DNA of 64,000 nucleotides, taken from assembly GCA_031002005.1 (NCBI GenBank), contig JARYHS010009186.1, forward strand, positions 188,258,437-188,322,436, written 5' to 3'. The notes under the pieces are model-generated. The model saw only the letters and a program-made list of their open reading frames with translations, searched no databases and had not been told where the DNA came from. Position 1 is the first letter of the stretch. Every line of letters begins with the position of its first letter. Source of the stretch: Vandiemenella viatica (lineage: Eukaryota; Arthropoda; Insecta; Orthoptera; Morabidae). A program made the position numbers and the translations under genes. Positions 13,640 through 24,953 of this stretch are shown piece by piece.

Positions 13640-16600
13640 TTGAAATATTTATTGGTGTAAGAGTTCACGGTTTACTGTGGGACTTACAGTTCTTTTATTT
13701 TTTCGGAATAGTGTTTCATTTTACTATGTTCTATATTTCTTCCATCTATCCACCAGTTCCCCCATGTTTCTTTACTTTCTCTTGGAAACCGTGAAACTCG
13801 TAGTACTGTTCTTACATGTTACTCTGTTAAAAATTTCTCATTTCTTTGGATTCAAAGATTGAAATCCGCTATTCTGTTTTGTATTAAATAAATTAAGGAA
13901 TTTATTGTTACTTTTATTTTTAAAATAATCAGATAACATTTTTGTTCGTCTATCTGGACAACTAAAACTTTAGCCATCTTTTGCTGGCTGATAAAACAGT
14001 TACATTTTTCAAGATGTCGTTTTAATAAGGATCTGTATTTTATTTACGTGCTTATTACATGTTAGCCGTACAAAATAAAGATAGTCTGCTTAAACAAAAC
14101 TGTAACTAAATAACGAGCAAACTTGTTTGTCGACCAATTTAGTGGTTGAATCTTTAGAATTAGTTGCTCCAAGATAAGAAGCATGTACAGACAAAATTAT
14201 CTTTGATTCCAGCAACTTATTTTTCCTTTTAGAGGAATTGTTTCCCACACGTCAGACAGAAACAGCAAATACATAACAGAAATTTGACTACAGTCTGCTT
14301 CTTCAAGTTACCATTAAAAACATCGTAATGCAATGCAAGTAAAAATCGTTTAATTATAGCTATCTGTTGCGATACTGAAAAGGTTAAAACGTTTCACATA
14401 AATGGTGCCAGTCTATGATCTGATAATGCGATCTAATTAATATTAAACTTCCTTTGGAACATTTGTTGCGGATAAGAAACATTGACAGATGATAGAACCA
14501 TTGAAATATGTCTGTCACCAACCAACTTTGCACCGAAAAAATATGAGGAATCACTGCGAACAAACTAAAGAAATTGATCTTCGATTTTGATTGTTTACAT
14601 TCTTAAATATATGTTACACTGAATTACTCATAATAGTTATCTGAGAAACACCTGCTTAATGTAAAGATCTTCCGGATATTTTGGATCTAGACTGAAAACG
14701 GTTTCTGCAGAGACTGGCACTACGTGTAGAGGTCAGAAAAGCATCGCCTTTCACCAGCGCACTCCCAAATTGTTCTCCCAATCGGAGTCCATCGATCGCA
14801 GTTGCAGAACAAATGAGCTAGTCAGTGTAGGAGTAGTGTTTTCCGTGCTCGACCGACCACGCTACGCTGTGCTATGGACCGTGGAGTCTTGGTACAGGCA
14901 CCTTGTTACGAGCGACCGCAACAGCTTTAGGCTACAGATTGGAGGGCACATTACTTCATAAGTGCCCTATTAAATACAAATACACGCTTCCAGGCTGTTG
15001 ATAGGAAAACAAGGGGGCATATATCTAAATGTGTGTAACGTAATGATGGAATTTAGTTTTGAGATAAATCTAACTTATAAAATAGGAGACTTGATCAAAG
15101 AACGTAACAATTGGAGTAAAATGTGTAGTACGGTCAGCACAGTAACAGAGAGTTGCCTGATAACAACGCTTATGTAATGTGTGCTAAAAGAAATAAGGCA
15201 AGGAGAATAAATAAGCTGGAGTATAGCGATGAAATCCGTCGAAACTATTGGATATGAAACCTTTTAATGATTCTGTATTACGAGAAAAAATTAAAGAAAT
15301 TGTTGCAGGTGACTTCAGATTAAGCGTTAAGAGCCTCCCAGGTGAATACTCAATAGTATTTCATTTGCCGAGAGCTGGTTATTTGTGTTTATTACGATTC
15401 TAATGGAGTATATTCTCCATTTTCAACTTTGAGACGAAACTATGCTTGTCGAATTTAAAGATGCAGAATTTCGCCTCATTTGATTTTGTGCTATACATAA
15501 CAAATTTTCTCACAATTATTTCGAAGACTGAAATGGAGGAATGATTTCAAATTAATTAAACAAATCGACGTGTTACGTTCGCAGACTTAGGACTAAGAAT
15601 TAATCGTGACCATGGCTTCGGTAGAGCCGTGTTTTTTAAGATGTCTTCTATAGCTTCGAATTTTTTGTGCTGGACCATAGTTTGACTTTTAAGTTATGAC
15701 TTCTAGTCGTTGCGCAAAAACATTCAACGTATCCTTAAGTATATGATAGCCAGATTTCCCGACCCTAACCCCATGTATGAGTGCACATATATTTTTATAT
15801 AAAACGATAAATACCCGCACATACATACATTTGTCCGAAGTAGCCGCAAGTCGTAAAAATAACGAGCTATACTGGAATTTCAGACAATGTTAACGGTAAC
15901 CTACACGAACGCTGCACATCTCTTTTCAAAACCATAAAAGCAGAATAAAACGAAATTTCTGTAAAATCATAACAGGATTCCAACACTAATGGTGACTCCT
16001 ACTTTCCAGAAGTGACATACCAATAAAGTAATCGTCAGAAAATCCGTAAAGCTCTTGCTATATTTAATCCCGATGATACCCTATTTTCTTTAATCCATGA
16101 GATTGGTACTTTTCAAATAAAAATGTGAGATAACAGTCAAATCTCGAACTGTTTGTATTTGCATCTCATGTAATTTAAAGTACAATCAATCATTGATACA
16201 TTTTATACGAATAGTTAAGTAATAATTCCCGACTTGGTTCAATTACTGCCATTCTATTTATTGTGGACTGAAGCTACAGAACAAAAAATCATCGACCAGA
16301 CTGTTAAATGTCTAGGAAGAAAATCAATACTGTGATAGTTTTTTAATGTGGTTTGACTTTTAAAGAAAGACATATATTCCTTAATTATAATAAAAAACAT
16401 AGTTATGTGAAATAAACATACCCTTATGGAACAATAATTCACAAATTGGTTTTTGATTTATCAAGAAGCAAACATGGTATTCTTCCGGTGATTGCCCTGT
16501 TCTAAAGCAAAGATAATATCACCAAATGAGAGTCGTGGTACTATATGACGCCACAATCAATTAAAAATCGATCTCCCACAAAAAGTTTGTTCGAAACGAT

Positions 16601-16769
16601 CAATAATTTTATAAGGACATGTAAATTTTTTACAGGCCAAGAATTTGAGCTAACGTATTTTTAAATGCCTATACTCGTTTCTTTAAATATATTACTTCAT
16701 ATAAATATTGAGTTAAAAGGGAATCCGGTTATTTCTCCTTATTTCAAATTTATTAGGTCAGTCAGTCAG
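13640..16769. other. AT-rich non-coding stretch
   Basis: No gene or recognised repeat. A GC-richer patch at about 14700-14960 contains a 63-codon open frame (14770-14961) of no recognised family. Confidence 0.45.
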
Positions 16770-17165
16770 TGTTTCCAATTACCTGGACGTGTAATTACTA
16801 CTTTCGTATTAGCATCGCACGATTTAGAACCATTAACACTTAAGCTGCTTTAACGTTTTAATATTGCCGTGGAAGCGTCTGTAGATATTAAAGCATGGTT
16901 TAATATGACCATGGTGACCGGGACGTCGTTAAAATGCCTTTTATGGTTTAATAGCAGTGGAGAAGCCGATTTTTACGAGTGCAGGCTTCCATCTCTGAAC
17001 GGGGATATAAAATTAATACCGGCTAATTGCAAGCAAACCTTTAATCTCACGTTGACTTTAACGTCCCGTTTATGATTGAAAACGCTAATACCTGGTGAGT
17101 GAGACCAACGCATCTGTAACACTACCCCGCGTGATTCGCAGGTGCTAATTACCTGGACAGTAAGA
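16770..17165. promoter_or_regulatory. Unexplained island with repeated short words (possible enhancer)
   Basis: AATTACCTGGAC occurs twice exactly (16777-16788 and 17147-17158), with a related CTAATACCTGG at 17085. CTTTAACGT occurs twice (about 16850 and 17057), and GGTTTAAT or close variants recur between them. TAATTA-type cores suit homeodomain binding. A 68-codon open frame (16869-17075) lies inside but resembles nothing I know. The regulatory reading is inference. Confidence 0.25.
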
Positions 17166-17544
17166 AGTCACGTAACTCATGTGTTGGTGGCTTCGTTGTT
17201 TCGTCTGTCAGTAAAATCAGGACTGGTTGTAACAGAATAGCATGTCAATCATTTCAGCCAGGTCAAAGTTTTAAACGAAAATTTTCATTTGCCGTTGACG
17301 ATAGAAAACTTTCTAAGTAAAGCTGAAGCTTCATTTGGATAGCTACAGTAATTGCGGATCAATATTTTTAACTTTACCATATCCCTGGAAGTGGTTTTAT
17401 AATTTCTATTTCGCTTAAGCGTAATATATTATTTTGCGTTTTTGGGTTGACAAAATTTGTCGGTCAGCATTTCCACAGTTAACAGTGAGGTTCCTTAAGT
17501 AATTTATTGGATTAAGTAGGTAAAATTGCTGTCCGAACATGAGG

Positions 17545-17726
17545 GCGAGAGGTCAACATTCGGAAGGTGGACGGTTAGATACCTGGTCACGCTGATTTCG
17601 GTATTCACGACTTCATAAAATCATTCCAGGTGAATGCAGGATTGTCGCCGTCACAACGCCTTGGCTTAATTTGTTCCTCTCATTTTCCTTGCGGCTCTAA
17701 CTGCATTGACGCAGACAAGCCGTAGA
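17545..17726 (+). repeat. Diverged tRNA-derived SINE (family B)
   Basis: A B-box-like GGTTAGATACC at about 17572 is followed by the family body (CTGATTTCGGTATTCACGAC, then CCAGGTGAATGCAGGATTGT). A decayed tail contains GCATTGACGCAGACAAGCCG, matching the gacg/aagcc end of other copies. Confidence 0.55.
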
Positions 17727-17984
17727 GACCTGTTTTAATATTTGGAAGAGTAGATCTTTTAATAATCGTGTTCAAAGGTTACTGTTAGATTTTTGAAAAT
17801 TCTAAACTGTTTGATTCTCATCTTTCTTCTTTTTAGATGGAAAAAATCATCGGTAATGAGGAGAAACTCGTTGGAAGAACTTTTCATACTGGCACGAATG
17901 CATTAAGTATTTCCCATAGTAAGATTCATCAGATGAATATGGAAAAACTTGGTTAATAATATAATTGATGTCTAATTTAATTGA

Positions 17985-18600
17985 ATTTTATTGCAATGTA
18001 GCACACGCTCCGGTGGAAATGTCCCTACACACCCAACTTCCCCTTATCCTGCACCCACCTTCATTTGCCCTTTACAAATTTTAACTTTAAATTCTTTTAA
18101 CGTTTTCGGAAAGTTGTTCATAATTTCCCTTGGTAACTCATTCCAATCCCTGACTCCCTTACCTATAAAAGAAAATCTTCCTACACCCTTGTGCCTGAAA
18201 TAAAGTGCCAGCTTGTGGTCATGGTCATCTTTTCCCTTCCATGAACTACTTTTCATACCTATTGCAATATCTTTCCATGGCTCATCGCCAGTATATGCCC
18301 TGTACACTCCAATGACCCTCCTCATCCTCCTCCTGTCTTGCAATGAATCCCATTCCAGCTCCTTTATCATATCCGTCACTGACTGCATTCTGCGATAATT
18401 TCGAGAAACAAATCTAGTAGCTCTTCTTTGAACCCTCTCTAATTCCCGTATTTGATACGCAAAATGAGGGTCCCATACTACACTACCATATTCGAGCAAT
18501 GGTCTGACCAAAGTTTTGTAACTCAATTCCTATACTTCTCTCGTGCATCCCGTCATCACTCTCTCCAACAAGTGCAGAATTTTGAAACCCTTTCCTACTA
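17985..18600 (-). mobile_element. CR1/R1-like LINE, 3' end of reverse-transcriptase ORF (5' truncated)
   Basis: The minus strand from 18526 to 18044 is open for 160 residues. It carries the C-terminal signature of a non-LTR retrotransposon reverse transcriptase: LVRPLLEYGSVVWDP, then LERVQRRATRFVSRNY, then RRRMRRVIGVYRAY. The ORF ends shortly before a 3' tail with AATAAAATTCAATTAAATTA. Upstream of 18526 the similarity continues in another frame and fades by about 18600, so the copy is 5'-truncated, as LINEs usually are. The catalytic YADD box is absent. Exact clade is not certain; CR1, L2 and related lineages share this motif set. Confidence 0.85.
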
Positions 18601-20284
18601 ATGTTCATCAAATATGTAGTGACTGCGCAGGATTGCTTGAGTGGCAATTCAATCACGGCCAGTATCTTTTATAGCTTATACCCGCGGTTTATTATTTAAT
18701 TCTAGGAGGAAATGAAGGACGAGACAACTATCAAAAGCTTTAGAAATATATCAGTCATGTAATTATAACAAGTAATCTAAACACCAGATTTCTACTTCTT
18801 TAACTATTTACTTTTTTATTCCTTAATCGTGAAAGAAGTCCTAATAAAATACGAATTCGTGGATTATTTTAACACAATTAGCGTAATTTATTGTATGATT
18901 GGATCAGTTGATTTTTCCTTTTTTAGTGTATGTAAATGATGTATTATATAATATCCTTAGCTCACTCACTCACTCAGAACCCTCGATAGCTATTGGCAGG
19001 AGAATGGTGTCACGTGGCAGCTTTCGATCGCAAATTAACAGCGACCAGAGATATTATTATAAGATATTCGAGGTTATGTCCACAATTTAAAAGCTAAGCA
19101 ACTGCTGTCAAATTAAATGTCATAAAACAATCATTAAGTTTGCTTTTCGTAGAATTTCATAATTTAAGAAATATCGATAAATTTTACTGCTGAAAAAGCT
19201 TGGATCCGCTTTTCAGTAACATGTTGTTAATGAAAGCAACATAAAAAAAAAATGGTCTCTGCTATAACCACGTTTGACTATTGCCTAGGATAAATTTCAA
19301 TTTCATTAAAACTTCCACTAATGTTGCTGCTTGATAAAAGTTTATGCGGTTTTTTGCTTCTTACTATTTTACTGACCACTTTCGTTAATGGTCTTTGTTT
19401 ATGTTTGCTGTACGTGAGTTATTAGGTTATTTTAAGTGGACATCAGACCAAATATGTTACCGAATCGAGTATTCCTGGAATTCATTTCTTCGGAGTTGCT
19501 CAACTGTTTAATAATATGGAATGTGTATTAAATCCTCTGGCCGTTACAACGCTACGACCAAAGATCAAACTATGAGTTTCTGCCTCGCCTCAATAAAAAA
19601 AAAATTAAAAAAAAGGATTTTTTTAAGTTTTGCAGAGCGAAATTTAAGGGTCAAATACAAGTCAACTTTGTACTTAATCAAGTTCGAGTCTACGATCTTT
19701 GAAACAATTACACTATGACGTCATCGTCCCTGTACGTTTTCAGTACCTACGTCTATTAGTACTTCTTAGTTCTTCAAGCTCAAAAGATCTTGTTTACCTT
19801 AAGGGGGAAATAAGGGCCAAGTTCATATTTGGTCTGATCAGGTCATCCTGTTATAATCTTTGAACCTAAAAACTGGAACTATTCTAGACTCGTGAAATAT
19901 GCAAAAAACGATCACAGGCTTGCACCAGTAAATCAATAAAATCGTAATATTAGAAGAATGTTAAAACACAATCAAGAAACAATGTACCCTTATTACACAT
20001 AAGCGAAACTCTGTCAAATGGATAGAGTAGTAACTCCTCTGGATCAAATTACTATTTACCGAAAGTTTAACAGATCACTGATTTCTTTAGTCCAATAGAA
20101 ATGTTATCAAGAGCGACAATCATATCTGTTTCCTGTACAGTCATATTCGAAATTAGAGGGTCGACTACTTAGCAATGGAACACAATAGTATAATTGAACC
20201 AGATTTTTCTGTACTATCTCTCCTGCAAGAGATCTTAAAATTGCGAAGAACTCCGCACTCGTTGTTTTACAGTACTTCTCTTGA
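18601..20284. other. AT-rich non-coding stretch
   Basis: No gene, RNA or transposon feature was recognised. Confidence 0.45.
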
Positions 20285-20460
20285 GGACACGATTGATGGG
20301 TGGAGCTTGGGCAAGTATCTAGTGCGCCGCGAGGCGGCACGCGACCTGCATGCGAGGTGGCGCCACCAGGTAATGCCGCGGCCGTGATTGGAACTACTCA
20401 TTCTGCACGCGACGCCGCCGCAGTTACAGACGTGCTCTTCCAGTCTCAGATGATGGATCA
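20285..20460. other. CpG-dense island of unknown role
   Basis: About 175 bases with dense CpG in an otherwise AT-rich region. It includes a perfect 12-base palindrome GGTGGCGCCACC at 20356-20367. Short open frames exist on both strands without family likeness. It may be a remnant promoter, an exon, or part of an unrecognised repeat. It ends about 70 bases before a mariner insertion. Confidence 0.3.
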
Positions 20461-20527
20461 TATCTGTTCCTCAGAGGTCAAGTGTGCTAACTCCGACACT
20501 AATGAATTTCATTAACACTACATTTTA

Positions 20528-21392
20528 TTAGGTTGGCGCATAAGTTCGTAGCGTTAGTTTGTTAAACACATCATCTCCTTTACCATTTACAACGGTACGC
20601 CAGCAATGGAGTTACTTATCGATTTCACGCCTGTGAAAATCACATTATTTTAGTTAAAGAAGTCGACCTTCCATGTTCATAGCGCATTTTCATTTGTAAA
20701 TAAGGTTCATTGAACAGTGTTCGTTAAAGAGCAGAAATGGTAAAAAAAAAAATCTGAGGGTGCAAGATCATGTAATTAAAGTGAATGTGGAATGATTTCC
20801 CAAATCTATTCCCGGATATTGTTTTTAGTAGATTAGCAGTGCGGGCAGGCATAATCATGCTATAGCTTCACTTCAGGCATGCGGTACCTATGCACCCTAT
20901 TTTTGAACCTTGATCATTGAACTCAAATGTTTTACGATGATGGAATGGCCACGGTTCATCACATTTGACAGTTCTCATATATACGAAATAGAATGATTGT
21001 AGATAACCGTGTCTAAACGATCTTCATCAAACTTCGAATGGCTTCCAGAACGTGGAGTATCGTTAATGTAGAAACGACCCCCCTCAATACAATAAAACCG
21101 TTTTCGAAATTGTCCCCACAATCATAGCCCTTCTTTCTGACTACCCTCCACTGCTTTCCCGTCTCTACAGAACTCAAACAGCAGAATGTGTCGGAAATGT
21201 CCCACTTTCTGAACTTGAAACTCTATTTTCTAGCGTCCATGGCTCCACTCAGAATCCGGAACAATGAATAAACCAATATATAAACTCAAGCACTAAACCT
21301 CGATACAAAAATGACACTCGATACATAAACCAATAGCAACCAGAGTATCTACATGCCAAACGAAAACGCAACGAACTTATGAAACAACCTAA
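20528..21392. mobile_element. Mariner-family DNA transposon, 865 bp, non-autonomous
   Basis: The left end reads TTAGGTTGGCGCATAAG and the right end, on the opposite strand, TTAGGTTGTTTCATAAG, both continuing into TTCGT-GCGTT. This is a typical mariner terminal inverted repeat of about 30 bp. TA dinucleotides flank both ends (20526-20527 and 21393-21394), matching the TA target-site duplication of the family. Full-length mariners are about 1.3 kb, so about a third is missing. I see no readable transposase in the interior. Confidence 0.8.
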
Positions 21393-21394
21393 TA

Positions 21395-23050
21395 CTATAC
21401 TAATTAGCTTATTTTCAGACTAAGAGTAATAACGTTTACCATTTTAATAAAGCTGCATGAGGAACAATTATATAAAAATAAAACCCTACAAATTATAAGG
21501 GAATTTGTGAGCTGAAGTTAGTTTTCGGCATTAAAATTAGTCGTAATATACTTACTACACTTTTCATCTGTGATACCTATATACTGTTCGTTGACATTAT
21601 GTTGCCAGTTAAGCTGTTGGTCGTCTTTACCAGGCGGGCTTACCAGATTAGGGCAAGTTACGTAGAAGTGGAACAGTTGGTAAATCGGAACCCTGCAGGA
21701 GACACTTAAAGATATCATGGAAATTTAATTACTTTTACCGGAACAAATTAGCTTTACGAGAAACATTTTTATCTCCATCACTGTAATTTGTGAGTTGAAT
21801 AATTCTTCCAACCACAGTTCGCTAGTTGTGCTCGTAACATCCGTACTTCCTGAAACTGAGTTTAAATGGAGATTTCTCACCACGGAATATGTTGTATATG
21901 CTATACTGTAAACTGTAAGCTAATGGGTCTTTCAAAATAGTTAGATTTTGTTTTTGTTTTCCTTTTCTCAGTTTGTTTATTTCGGATTCAAGGAAAAACT
22001 ACGGTCGGATTTTGAACAGTTTTCTCAGTTTGGGAGCTGAAGTGTATCTCTTCAAGCTGGATTGCCTGGTGGCGGAACAGGAAATTAAAATCTGCTAGGA
22101 GCATCAAGATTTTAACTGTAACCTGGCTTAATTTAAAACTACTTAGTTTTTATAGCTTGAAAGTTTAGAACCTGACTTAAGCTCCGAGAGACGTATCATC
22201 GCAATTTCTCACCACGGATGGAACAGAAACTTAAATTCAGACCAAAACTTTAGCAAAGAAATTCCTTTAATGTCATTCTAATGCTGTCTATCTGTTCTTT
22301 TCTTTGTTCTAATGTCTGAACTTTAAACCGGCAGATGGATTTAGTGTAGCATTACTGCAACCATCGAGTAATTAAAGCTACAATGGAAAACACGTAAAAA
22401 GAAATTAATTGGAAAAATAATAATTATACTGACAAGAATGTTATCGTGAATAAAATAATAGCACTCGAATAATCACACCGTCGATAATGATGATGAAAAC
22501 ATATTTTCCGTTGATAACAATCTATCTTCTGCGCTACTTAAGGCATCTGTTAACTGTTACTTTACTGATAGAATACTTAATGTAACTGGTGTACCAATAT
22601 ATTGGCTACGTATAGTTTAAATCGTGATATATTGCTGGTTCAGTTGGAACTAATTTTTTTTGGAAGTAATGGTAGTCTGATATTTATATTTAAATATATG
22701 TAAAATTTATTTACAATGCTGAAATCGTATATAGTTACTTTTCTATACTTATAGCTTGTTTCAATGCTTCGCCGTTATACCGGATGTGCGCAGATGAGGT
22801 TGCGAGCAAAATCTAGCAATGTATACTAACATCGATTAATCCGATCCTGATGTGTGAAATGTGATAGTCGGGTGGACACAGGGTCGATTTTTCGCTCGAC
22901 TATCGAATTTCGGTTTTCCATGGTTTCATTAACTCTATGTAAAATTGTCATAAAAAGATCTTGGCCGATTTTCTGTCCATTCTTTCTCTACGGCCTTATT
23001 ATGTTTCTGCCAACAAGAAATAAGCCCCCCCCCCTCCAAATCAAAATAAA
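21395..23050. other. AT-rich non-coding stretch
   Basis: Nothing recognised. Short homopolymer runs occur at its right end (C about 23025, A about 23050). Confidence 0.45.
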
Positions 23051-23059
23051 AAAAAAACT

Positions 23060-24290
23060 CTTGATTAGAATATTCAATGCATGCCTACTCCAACATTACT
23101 TTCCAACAGCATGGAAGCCGCCCAAGGTCATAGCTCTCCTTTAAAGGGGTAAAGATAAATATAATCCTAATTATTATATACCAATCAGCTTACTTCCTGC
23201 CACCTCCAAGCTGCTAGAACGAATTCTGCTGAAGAGGATCAAAGCTAGTTTAGATTTTGGGCATACCATCAGGCGAGAACAATTCGGATTCCAAAACAGA
23301 GTAGGAGCCACTTGTTAATTAATAAAGATCACTGAAAAAATCAGTAAAGGTTTCAATTGGAACAAGTCTACGGCTGCCTTATTTATCGACATCGAAATTG
23401 CCTAAGACAAGGTTTGGCATATCAATCTTATAGATAAATTATACCAACATACTGACATCCCAGACTGCTATAAATCTCTCATAGCAAACTACCTTAATGA
23501 CAGGAGGTTATTCGTTCAAACTGAAGGCAAGAAATCAGCTAGTTGTAAATTAATGTGGGATTACCGCAGGGATCCACAATAGCGCCTCCGCTGTTCAGTC
23601 CCCGCCAAACGTCTACGTAGCACAATTTGCGGATGATACGGTTATCTATGCAACTGGAGGTAACCTCGAAAGGAATATATCCAACGCCGAAGCAGGTCTT
23701 AGTGCATTCAGCAAATGGTGTAGGGAAAACAAGATGAAGGTTAATCCTACTAAATGTACCGTAGTGTATTTCTCCAGGAATCGACAGATCCCACAAAGAC
23801 AGCTAGAATTAATGGTACAGAGGATACCCTGGGTTACTGAGCACCGACACCTGAGGATCACCTTAGACTGAAAACTCATATTTCGACAACATGTTCTCGA
23901 TAGACGGAAATAGCTTTAGTGTGGCAATGAATTTGGCACCAGTTCTATGGAATAACGACCTGAAACTCGACACAAAAATAAGAAATTATATATCGTAATC
24001 CTGCCCTTCATCATGTACGGTTGTCAGGTTTGGGGATCAGCTTGAAAATCAACACTGCTACACCTCCAAAGAGTTTAAAATAAATTCTTATGCATGATTA
24101 CTCATCCTAACTTCTATACGCCAACAGACCTTCTACATGAAAGCACCAATATGCCTACAGTTCAAGCAGAAATCTATCACCAAGCAGACAAATTCTTCAG
24201 CAAGCTTGATGCAATCCGCCCTGAAGTTGACAAATTGGAGTCAATCAGAACAGTGCAGCCAATGAAATGGCACAAACACAAAGTGCCATT
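23060..24290 (+). mobile_element. Decayed jockey-type LINE reverse transcriptase (pseudogene)
   Basis: Translating the plus strand across frames gives the ordered blocks of a jockey-like reverse transcriptase. These are YFPTAWKPPKVIAL near 23090, ISLLPATSKLLERILLKR near 23190, EQFGFQNRVGAT, AALFIDIE, and the catalytic box FADDTVIYATGG near 23630. FSKWCRENKMKVNPTKC follows near 23710, and TPTDLLHESTNMPTVQAEI is near 24120. Stop codons and frame changes interrupt it. A short deletion removes sequence between the GLPQGS-type turn (about 23570) and the FADD box. There is no N-terminal endonuclease, so the copy is 5'-truncated and inactive. Confidence 0.85.
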
Positions 24291-24429
24291 TAGCACGGTA
24301 ATGAATCCCCAATACAGGACTCATACCAAAATTATGGCCAAAGCCGGGGTTTTTCCCAACGTGTATACCTACGGTCCCAATACAAACCAATCTGAACCAG
24401 TAGATTATGCTACAAATAGCTTCACTTAA

Positions 24430-24780
24430 TTGGTACCCGCGGTCCAAGTTTACGAGGTTTGACGCGAGACGAATTTCAACTGCTTCACTGAAAATGCTGT
24501 TCCAAAAATTCCCAGTACGCGCCAGTACTCTGGTATTTTCAAAATCGAAGCCGTGGCCCTGTTCGTGGCTATGTTCTGCCCCAGACGAACGTGTCGAGCA
24601 TGTTCAAGACAGCGTTGGTTAACACACCGTATCGTCTGGCCAATGTACCTCTGTCCATATTCACAAGGAATGCAATATACCCCAGGTGTCCACTGAGCAA
24701 GGTCATCCTTGGGGGAGGGAAAAATGTTCCTCACCTTCAGTGGCGGTAGGAAAACGCATCAACATCGTACCCTCTCGACC
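24430..24780 (-). mobile_element. Penelope-like element fragment, GIY-YIG endonuclease domain
   Basis: The minus-strand frame 24734-24450 (94 codons) reads WTPGVYCIPCEYGQRYIGQT, followed by an Arg/Glu-His block (R-CLEHARHVRLGQ). GVY and YIG with the Cys-containing spacer match the GIY-YIG nuclease domain found at the C-terminus of Penelope-like retroelements. No reverse transcriptase is attached, so this is a terminal fragment. It lies head-on against the jockey-like LINE that ends about 150 bp away, and it is followed by the Helitron 5' end. Confidence 0.75.
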
Positions 24781-24953
24781 AGGAGACGGCGATGGAGTGA
24801 ACGCCGAAATATCGTGTAATTATAATACTTCTTTAACTCGGCAAGTCACCCGAGAGCATTTCATATATTCGCAACACCAAGAGAAACTGAGTTCTTAACT
24901 ATTGGTAATAATCTTTTATATACATAAAAATAGATGTGTTTTTTCCTATATTT

